A stretch of 64,000 bases of DNA, taken from assembly GCA_030684395.1 (NCBI GenBank), contig JAUXTT010000026.1, forward strand, positions 62,001-126,000, in the 5' to 3' direction. Position 1 is the first letter of the stretch. The number at the start of each line of letters is the position of its first letter. Both the position numbers and the translations under genes were made by a program. Source of the DNA: Bacteroidota bacterium (GTDB lineage: Bacteria > Bacteroidota > Bacteroidia > B-17B0 > Aurantibacillaceae). Positions 58,432 to 64,000 of the stretch are shown here, in pieces. Below the pieces are notes generated by a model. That model worked only from the letters and a program-made list of their open reading frames with translations. It was not told the DNA's origin and ran no database searches.

Positions 58432-59141
58432 ACGTTACAAGCTGCATAATTATTGACGATGAAATTCCCGCGTTAAAACTGATGGAACAATATGTTTCTC
58501 AAACAGAAGGTTTGCGTTTATTGGGCCAGTTTAAATCTCCGGTTCAAGCATTGCAGTTTTTGCAAAACAATAAGGTGGATATTGTTTTTTGTGATATTCA
58601 AATGCCTGAAATGACCGGCATCAACATGGTTAAAGTTTTAAATCACAAACCGGCAATTGTTTTTACAACAGCGTACTCTGAGTTTGCTGCCGACGCCTTT
58701 GAAGTAGACGCGATTGATTATTTAAGAAAACCGTTCTCTTACGAAAGGTTTACAAAGGCTGTTTCTAAGGCCCGCGAGCATTTGCACCTGAAAGATGCAT
58801 GGAAACAGGAAGGAATGCGAATGGAAAATTCTGAAAAAAAATTCTTAACTATAAAATCAGACCATAAAATAATTAAGGTGTTTTTCGAAACCATTTTATT
58901 TGTTGAAGCATTTCAGGAGTATGTAAAAATTTATACTGCGGCCGAAAGATATGTTACTTTGGAACGAATGAAAAACATGGAGGTAATATTACCATCAGAA
59001 GATTTTATCCGTGTTCATCGTTCCTACATCATTTCTAAATCAAAAGTCAGTTCCCTTTCAGGTAATCTGCTTCAAATTGGCGAGCATCAAATTCCTGTAA
59101 GCAGAGAAATGAAGGATACCGTTACCAAATTATTGTTTTAA
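58425..59141 (+). CDS. LytTR-family response regulator
   Basis: A 238-residue regulator: receiver domain with DDE at 11-13 and Asp57 in IVFCDIQMPEMTG, and a LytTR DNA-binding domain at about 135-238 (KKFLTIKSDHKIIKVFFETILFVEAFQEYVKIYT ... FIRVHRSYIISKSKVSS). LytTR regulators bind direct repeats about 21 bp apart, and such a site lies upstream of its own operon. Overlaps the kinase gene by 7 bp. Confidence 0.95.
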   Translation: MVNVTSCIIIDDEIPALKLMEQYVSQTEGLRLLGQFKSPVQALQFLQNNKVDIVFCDIQMPEMTGINMVKVLNHKPAIVFTTAYSEFAADAFEVDAIDYLRKPFSYERFTKAVSKAREHLHLKDAWKQEGMRMENSEKKFLTIKSDHKIIKVFFETILFVEAFQEYVKIYTAAERYVTLERMKNMEVILPSEDFIRVHRSYIISKSKVSSLSGNLLQIGEHQIPVSREMKDTVTKLLF

Positions 59142-59208
59142 CATTATTTGATCTTCTATTTTATGAAATCCTTTTTGTTTAACAAATCTTGTACGTGTTC
59201 CATAATCC

Positions 59209-59244
59209 ATTGTGACGTACTTTACGTAAATTAGTTGTCACAAT
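59209..59244 (+). promoter_or_regulatory. Nested palindromes upstream of msrA
   Basis: ATTGTGAC and GTCACAAT (20-nt spacer) enclose the perfect palindrome TTTACGTAAA (59221-59230). The two dyads share almost the same centre (59225.5 and 59226.5). Twelve bases separate the element from the msrA ATG. Likely an operator, possibly redox-responsive (inference). Confidence 0.5.
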
Positions 59245-59255
59245 TTTTCTACCCA

Positions 59256-59915
59256 ATGAAAACAATAAAAACAAATCTTCTGCTTTCCTGCTTCAGCCTT
59301 TTATTCTTCTCTTGTTCGGAAGCACAGCAAAAAAAAGAAGCAACACAACTAATCAATAATCCTACAAGTATGGAAAACAAAACAATGGACACTGCAACCT
59401 TTGGAGCTGGTTGCTTTTGGTGCGTAGAAGCAGTATATCAAAATATGGAAGGCGTAGAAAAAGTTGTATCAGGTTACAGTGGTGGTTTTGTGAAAAACCC
59501 GGCATATAAAGAAGTTTGTATGGGAACAACAGGACATGCCGAAGTATGTCAGGTACATTACAACCCGCAAAAAGTTACGTTTGATGAATTATTGGAAGTG
59601 TTTTGGCAAACACATGATCCAACTACTTTAAACCGTCAGGGAAATGACATCGGCACTCAATATCGTTCCGCTATTTTTTATCATAACGACGAGCAAAAAC
59701 AAAAAGCAGAAAAATATAAAGCAGAACTCGACAAATCAGGAGCTTTCGACAGGCCTATTGTAACGGAGGTTACAGCTTATACTAATTTTTATCCGGCCGA
59801 GGACTATCACCAAAACTATTACAATCAAAACGGCTCCGAACCTTATTGTCAATTTGTAGTAAAACCCAAAGTAGAGAAATTCAAGAAAGTATTTAAGGAT
59901 AAGGTGAAAAAATAA
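59256..59915 (+). CDS. msrA: Peptide methionine sulfoxide reductase MsrA, lipoprotein form
   Basis: Reduces methionine-S-sulfoxide in proteins. 219 residues from the ATG at 59256; the track's TTG start lies in the palindrome. An N-terminal lipoprotein signal (LLFFSCSEAQ, Cys20) precedes the domain, so the enzyme acts in the envelope rather than the cytosol. Domain: FGAGCFWCVEAVYQNMEGV with catalytic Cys53 and Cys56, VVSGYSGG, TGHAEVCQVHYNP, FWQTHDPTTLNRQGNDIGTQYRS, and EDYHQNYYNQN. No msrB partner or fusion. Confidence 0.93.
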   Translation: MKTIKTNLLLSCFSLLFFSCSEAQQKKEATQLINNPTSMENKTMDTATFGAGCFWCVEAVYQNMEGVEKVVSGYSGGFVKNPAYKEVCMGTTGHAEVCQVHYNPQKVTFDELLEVFWQTHDPTTLNRQGNDIGTQYRSAIFYHNDEQKQKAEKYKAELDKSGAFDRPIVTEVTAYTNFYPAEDYHQNYYNQNGSEPYCQFVVKPKVEKFKKVFKDKVKK

Positions 59916-59952
59916 GTTTTACCCCGGTTAACGGCACATTGCAATATTATCT

Positions 59953-59960
59953 TAACTTTG
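59953..59960 (+). promoter_or_regulatory. -7 promoter element of the 59977 gene
   Basis: TAACTTTG, exact consensus match, 16 bp upstream of the ATG. Confidence 0.45.
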
Positions 59961-59976
59961 GAATAAGATAAGTATT

Positions 59977-60408
59977 ATGGAATCTAAAAAGCCTTTTATT
60001 ATAACCATTTTAATTGCCGTAATTTTACTAGCTATTCTTTCCTTTTTTATATACGATTTAAATAAAAGTAATAAACTTAAGGAAGACAACTTAAGGGTAT
60101 TAGAAAGCAACCTGGCTAATGAAAGTATAAGGATAGCACAAATCTCTAAAACCAAAGATTCTTTGCTACAACGAGTAAACTATTTTCAGCACTATACTTC
60201 TCTGGTTGATGCAACTTTTTTCAGGGACAGTACAACACAATCACTCAAATATAAAGCCGGCGACATTGTACTTTTAAAACCAGATAGCTCTAAAGTGGTT
60301 ATTAAAGAGATCATTATTGGCGGAACACAATACGAGCATTATATAAAATACAAAGTGGTATTAAAAGATAGGTCTCAACTGGAAATTACTCCTGAAATGT
60401 TGTATTGA
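59977..60408 (+). CDS. Small membrane-anchored coiled-coil protein, unknown function
   Basis: A 143-residue protein: a single N-terminal membrane anchor (FIITILIAVILLAILSFFIY), then a short coiled coil (KSNKLKEDNLRVLESNLANES...ISKTKDSLLQRV), and a beta-rich C-terminal module (YKAGDIVLLKPDSSKVVIKEIIIGG ... YKVVLKDRSQLEITPEM) resembling a small SH3/KOW-like fold. No family recognised. Convergent and abutting the lipoprotein gene at 60409. Confidence 0.7.
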   Translation: MESKKPFIITILIAVILLAILSFFIYDLNKSNKLKEDNLRVLESNLANESIRIAQISKTKDSLLQRVNYFQHYTSLVDATFFRDSTTQSLKYKAGDIVLLKPDSSKVVIKEIIIGGTQYEHYIKYKVVLKDRSQLEITPEMLY

Positions 60409-60996
60409 TCACTGCACCAATTCGTAATAGTCGATATACTTATATCCGGTTCCATCCGGATTCTTTACATTGTATTCTGCGCGGAGTTTCATTTTTTTAT
60501 TTCTTAACTCCAATATACTATATGTCATGCTCATTTGGTTTCCTTTATATGTCTTAGTTCCATTCGAATTTTGAACCGATTCATACCGTACATTAATTTC
60601 TTCCTTCGCTTTCACTTCCCCAACACCCACATTAAAATCCCAAAGTCCTTTATTCGTTATAGCCTGACCATCCAATGTTTCCGTAGAAGCAACCGTGCCA
60701 TCCTTGCTAAACTCCAGTTTATATGAATGACTCCCTGCATAAACCTGTGTCGACCACCCCGTTCCTGTTGTATAGGTATATCCGCTTTCCGAATATATAA
60801 AACCATCGCTATAACTTACAGCGCCATTACTACCCGTTTCTTCATAGGTACTTTTTCCCGATTTAAGTTTCCAATCTCCAACCACTCTGTTTTTCCTGGT
60901 TCTAAAAGAAAAGGTAGGATCCTCTTCTCCTTTTTTACAGGAAGCAACAAATAAAATAGTTAAAACAAAAAGAAAGATTTGGTTTTTAATTTTCAT
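60409..60996 (-). CDS. Lipocalin-like lipoprotein
   Basis: A 195-residue lipoprotein with lipobox VASCKKGEEDP (Cys20). The mature part has the pattern of Bacteroidota lipocalin-like domains: VVGDWKLKSGKSTYEE, LEFSKDGTVASTETLDG, KGLWDFN and SILELRNKKMKLRAEY. Binds a small ligand or works structurally; unknown. Lies 21 bp after the stop codon of... the DPP11 gene upstream is separate, on the same strand. Confidence 0.72.
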   Translation of the reverse strand: MKIKNQIFLFVLTILFVASCKKGEEDPTFSFRTRKNRVVGDWKLKSGKSTYEETGSNGAVSYSDGFIYSESGYTYTTGTGWSTQVYAGSHSYKLEFSKDGTVASTETLDGQAITNKGLWDFNVGVGEVKAKEEINVRYESVQNSNGTKTYKGNQMSMTYSILELRNKKMKLRAEYNVKNPDGTGYKYIDYYELVQ

Positions 60997-61017
60997 GTTA
61001 GCACAGGTTAAGGACTT

Positions 61018-63180
61018 CTACTTCACAATATTCATCTCTTTCACTAAATATCCTGCCCCGGCATATTTATCTATAATAAATAAGGTATACCGAACATCGA
61101 GTGTAATATTTCTGCAAATGTCAGGGTTATACATTACATCACTCATGGTACCTTCCCAAGCACGATCAAAGTTTGTTCCTATCAACTCGCCTTTTGCATT
61201 GAGCACCGGACTTCCACTATTTCCGCCGGTTGTATGGTTTGCAGCAATAAATGCTACGCGTAGTTTTCCGTTTTTATCTGCATATTGTCCGTAATCTTTT
61301 TTAGCATACAACTCTTTTAATTTTGGAAACACAACATAATCATCAATTGCAGGGTTTTCTTTTTCCATGATCCCATCAATGGTTGTGTAATAATCGTACT
61401 TGATTCCGTCTTTTGGTTTAGAGCCTTTTATTTTTCCATATGTTAATCTTAATGTTGAATTTGCATCCGGATAAAATTGTTTTCCCTTCATGTATTTTAA
61501 CTGGCCTTCCATATAGATTTTATACATTTCCGTTAGTCGTTGCTCATAGCTGGTTGTATAGGGCCTTATCTTTGCGTTATAATGCGTCATTGTTTTACTG
61601 TAGAGCAAATACATCGGATCGTTTTGAATAACATCCGTTTTGTTTGCCACATCATCGAGCACCTTACTTAATTTATCCTTGTTTAGTATGGTGCTTGTTT
61701 CATAAATCTCTTTAGCAATTCGCAATGTGTTTCCCTCATACGCAACTATCATTGAATCTATATAAGGAACCTTTTCTCCTTTTTTCAATCCTTTATCATA
61801 CATATCCAACATCGCGGCCATCAATTGTATGTCCATTTCACGATTGATAGTTTTATGAAAACCAATCAATGTTGGTTTTGTTTTTTCAAAGTCTTTATTA
61901 AAATTTTCGTTTTTTCCATCTTTAAACTTCTTCGCTTCATTAATTACTTTTTCAAAATTACGAGCATATATAAATGCGTTGATTCCAAAAAGTCCTTCGG
62001 TAACATAATCCTGCTGTTTGCTATATCCGGTATACTCTTCGTATATCTTGTGAAACTCATTAAAAAGGTCGTTGAACTTTTTTGTGTCTTCTGCATTGGT
62101 GGCAACTTGCTCTAAAAATAATTTCTCCCATGCTTTTTTCTTTTCAACTGCTTTGGAAACCTTCAATCCGGTCATTTCACCCAACCACTTTTTCCAATAG
62201 TTAGCTACCGAAGCGTAATTGGCAGCATAGTTAATCCTTGTTTGATCATCTGCTTTCATGTATTTGTCCATGATCTCCAAACGCTTTTCACGCAAGGATA
62301 CACGAACCGGATCGTTCACATTCATCAACATATCAACTCCATCGCTGAATAAGTACTCTTGTGTTCTTCCCGGAAAACCATACACCATAGTGAAATCACC
62401 TTCTTCCGTTCCTTTGATATTGATCTTCAACGAACGCTTTGGAACGTAAGGCACATTATCTTTTGAATACTCCGCAGGTTTATTGTCCTTACCTGCATAA
62501 ATTCTAAACACTGAAAAATCTCCTGTGTGGCGCGGCCAAACCCAATTGTCGGTGTCTCCACCAAATTTACCAATGAATGAAGGAGGGGCTCCAACCAAAC
62601 GGACATCTTTAAATGTTTCGGTAACAAACATAATGTACATGTTTCCGTAATAAAACGGACGGGTAAACGATTCGTAATGCGTTCCTTTTACCGCTTCTTT
62701 TTCAATCTCTTTTGCATTTGCCCTGATAGTAGAATCTTTTTGAACTGCAGAAAAATACGTTTGCATATTCTTATTTACTTTCTCGGTTACATCTTCCATA
62801 CGAATGATGAACATAGCAGTTAGTCCGGGGTTTGGAAGCTCTTCGCTTTGGTTCATGGCCCAAAAACCATGAGTTAAGTAATCTTTTTCCACTGTGCTGT
62901 GATTGGCAATTTGCCCATAACCACAATGATGATTGGTAAGCAACAATCCTTTATCGGAAATAATTTCTCCGGTGCAACCACCACCAAACTGAACAATAGC
63001 ATCTTTTAAACTCGATTTATTTATACTATAAATATCTTCTGCACTTAATTTGCAGCCATTTTTTTTCATGTCTTTTTCGTTGAGTTGTTTCAGCAAATAA
63101 GGAAGCCACATTCCTTCATCGGCTTTCACACCAACTGAAACGGAAAACAATACAACAAACGCTAAGAGTAATTTCTTCAT
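61018..63180 (-). CDS. dpp11: S46 family dipeptidyl peptidase, DPP11-like
   Basis: A periplasmic exopeptidase that removes dipeptides from peptide N-termini. From the ATG at 63180 (three codons after the track's TTG) it is 720 residues. Signal peptide LLLAFVVLFSVSVGVKA. Trypsin-like catalytic parts: His85 in LLLTNHHCGYG and Ser655 in GGNSGSPV. Eighteen residues after the Ser, GTNFDRAWEG carries Arg673, the residue that gives DPP11 its preference for Asp/Glu at P1, where DPP7 has Gly (family knowledge). Hence assignment to DPP11, for use of acidic peptides. Single gene with its own promoter. Confidence 0.93.
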   Translation of the reverse strand: MKKLLLAFVVLFSVSVGVKADEGMWLPYLLKQLNEKDMKKNGCKLSAEDIYSINKSSLKDAIVQFGGGCTGEIISDKGLLLTNHHCGYGQIANHSTVEKDYLTHGFWAMNQSEELPNPGLTAMFIIRMEDVTEKVNKNMQTYFSAVQKDSTIRANAKEIEKEAVKGTHYESFTRPFYYGNMYIMFVTETFKDVRLVGAPPSFIGKFGGDTDNWVWPRHTGDFSVFRIYAGKDNKPAEYSKDNVPYVPKRSLKINIKGTEEGDFTMVYGFPGRTQEYLFSDGVDMLMNVNDPVRVSLREKRLEIMDKYMKADDQTRINYAANYASVANYWKKWLGEMTGLKVSKAVEKKKAWEKLFLEQVATNAEDTKKFNDLFNEFHKIYEEYTGYSKQQDYVTEGLFGINAFIYARNFEKVINEAKKFKDGKNENFNKDFEKTKPTLIGFHKTINREMDIQLMAAMLDMYDKGLKKGEKVPYIDSMIVAYEGNTLRIAKEIYETSTILNKDKLSKVLDDVANKTDVIQNDPMYLLYSKTMTHYNAKIRPYTTSYEQRLTEMYKIYMEGQLKYMKGKQFYPDANSTLRLTYGKIKGSKPKDGIKYDYYTTIDGIMEKENPAIDDYVVFPKLKELYAKKDYGQYADKNGKLRVAFIAANHTTGGNSGSPVLNAKGELIGTNFDRAWEGTMSDVMYNPDICRNITLDVRYTLFIIDKYAGAGYLVKEMNIVK

Positions 63181-63189
63181 AATGTTCAA

Positions 63190-63410
63190 TTTAAGTATGC
63201 AAAAATAAGGTTTTGGACGGAGTAATGCGGATAAATTTACATGAGCGGGAATTTTGGGAAGGTTTGGTGATTTGTGTGAGAGCCAAGAATCAAGACGTTA
63301 GAACCAAGACAAATCCTTCATCATTAATAAATTTCGATTTCAATCATCTTTGAAGGGCTTTTCTGCCGGTGTTGTAAACCCAAAAATAGGGGTGAGATCT
63401 GTATTTATTT
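63190..63410. other. Intergenic region with promoter element and CAAGA repeats
   Basis: Minus-strand TATTTTTG (63200-63207) is the DPP11 -7 element. CCAAGAATCAAGA and ACCAAGACA (63283-63312) form short imperfect tandem repeats of a kind scattered in Bacteroidota spacers (from memory). Nothing coding. Confidence 0.45.
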
Positions 63411-64000
63411 CTATCTAATAAATTGGATGATCTTACGTAGCGGTTTAAATGTAAGTGTATAGAACCGTGGTTTTAATCCATTCACTATCCATGCTTCCCG
63501 GTCTTCCTGATTGGCCTTTACCCGGTTTTTCACGGATGCATTGCTTTGCCCGCCCGTACGCATCTTCACCAAATATTCGTTTATATAAGTGGTTGAGATT
63601 TTTAGTTTGTGCAGAAAACGAAGCATCAATTCATAATCAGCGGCTGAACGGAATTGCAAATTAAAAACACCGTGTTTTTCATAACAGTCTTTTCGTACAA
63701 AAAAAGCAGGGTGCGGTGGCATCCACCCATTTAAAAACATTCCGTGTTTGTATTTACCGGAAACCCATTTACGAACTATTTTGTTAGTGTTATCTTTATC
63801 TACATAGTATAGATTACCATACACACTATCTGTTTTCTTATTCTCAAAAGCTTTAGCGACTTTACTCAGAACTTTGTTATCCAAATAAAAATCATCAGAA
63901 TGCAAAAGCGCAATCACATCTCCTGTGGCAGCATTAATTCCTTTATTCAAAGCGTCGTAAATTCCTTTATCTTTTTCGGAAATAATTTTTGTGATCTTAT
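63411..64000 (-). CDS. Family 2 glycosyltransferase (N-terminus outside window)
   Basis: The frame stays open to base 64000, so only the C-terminal ~196 residues are seen; the track start (TTG) is internal. Upstream codons give SEKDKGIYDALNKG, then INAATGDVIALLHSDDFY, where the DD is the metal-binding motif at the end of the GT-A nucleotide-binding half. RSAADYELMLRF supplies the ED-like catalytic region and KMRTGGQSNAS is typical of WcaE-like transferases. Likely part of a polysaccharide locus continuing beyond the window. Confidence 0.9.
   Translation of the reverse strand, partial: KITKIISEKDKGIYDALNKGINAATGDVIALLHSDDFYLDNKVLSKVAKAFENKKTDSVYGNLYYVDKDNTNKIVRKWVSGKYKHGMFLNGWMPPHPAFFVRKDCYEKHGVFNLQFRSAADYELMLRFLHKLKISTTYINEYLVKMRTGGQSNASVKNRVKANQEDREAWIVNGLKPRFYTLTFKPLRKIIQFIR

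Noticed and set aside
1-64000. CRISPR arrays, insertion sequences, prophage or integrative element
   Set aside because: No regularly spaced repeats, no transposase or integrase, and no phage structural genes among the frames read.

Overview
The window is about 64 kb of AT-rich DNA from a member of the Bacteroidota. Three things point there: (1) at least six secreted proteins end in a type A sorting domain of the type IX secretion system (T9SS); (2) many genes are preceded by the Bacteroidota -7 promoter element TAnnTTTG, with no Shine-Dalgarno-like sequence; (3) the gene families are typical (S46 peptidase, CarboxypepD_reg-TonB receptor, lipoprotein-type LptC, DUF4286, single-chain GcvP). The order cannot be fixed from sequence alone; a Flavobacteriales- or Chitinophagales-like environmental lineage is my inference. 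I see no phage, insertion sequence, CRISPR array or rRNA operon.

Layout. 0-6 kb: end of a MoaC-MogA fusion, guanine deaminase, DoxX protein, a LamG/T9SS protein and two lipoproteins. 6.4-10.5 kb: a compact cassette of a Cys-rich membrane-anchored small protein, a TonB-dependent receptor and a beta-propeller lipoprotein with a CCPCC motif, probably a metal or metal-complex uptake system. 10.6-20.6 kb: purD, an amidohydrolase lacking the usual HxH, a fatty acid hydroxylase, a lipoprotein/TPR/DUF4139 operon, a toxin-antitoxin pair and a double-thioredoxin protein. 20.7-33.2 kb: a large T9SS protein, tatC, a tandem pair of unknown secreted paralogs, gcvP, a TMTC-like glycosyltransferase with TPRs, and an LRR-like surface protein with a small T9SS partner. 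33.3-36.4 kb: an envelope/coenzyme operon transcribed coaX, outer-membrane protein, lptC, ATL. 36.5-36.7 kb: tRNA-Phe, preceded by a broken tRNA-Phe copy split by a palindromic repeat. 37-48 kb: a surface-protein island, with two ~1000-residue T9SS proteins flanking an AraC-type regulator and sharing a conserved upstream element, followed by a TPR histidine kinase/NarL-type regulator pair. 48-64 kb: a lipoprotein, GH16 glucanase, GT-C transferase, MBL nuclease, M48 protease, a second hydroxylase, a PKD/T9SS protein divergent from a LytS/LytTR pair, lipoprotein MsrA, DPP11, and the start of a glycosyltransferase locus cut by the window end.

How it fits together. Most of the window concerns the cell surface: T9SS adhesin-like proteins, outer-membrane assembly (LptC), uptake (TonB), glycan hydrolysis (GH16), peptide hydrolysis (DPP11) and regulators placed next to the surface genes. 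Housekeeping genes (purD, gcvP, coaX, tatC, moaCB, tRNA-Phe) are interspersed. The most interesting signals are the shared operator-like element around the AraC gene, the tRNA-Phe remnant interrupted in its D-loop, the LytTR-style direct repeats at 57.26 kb, a terminator-bounded small transcript candidate at 48.7 kb, and the Cys-rich/TonB/CCPCC cassette.
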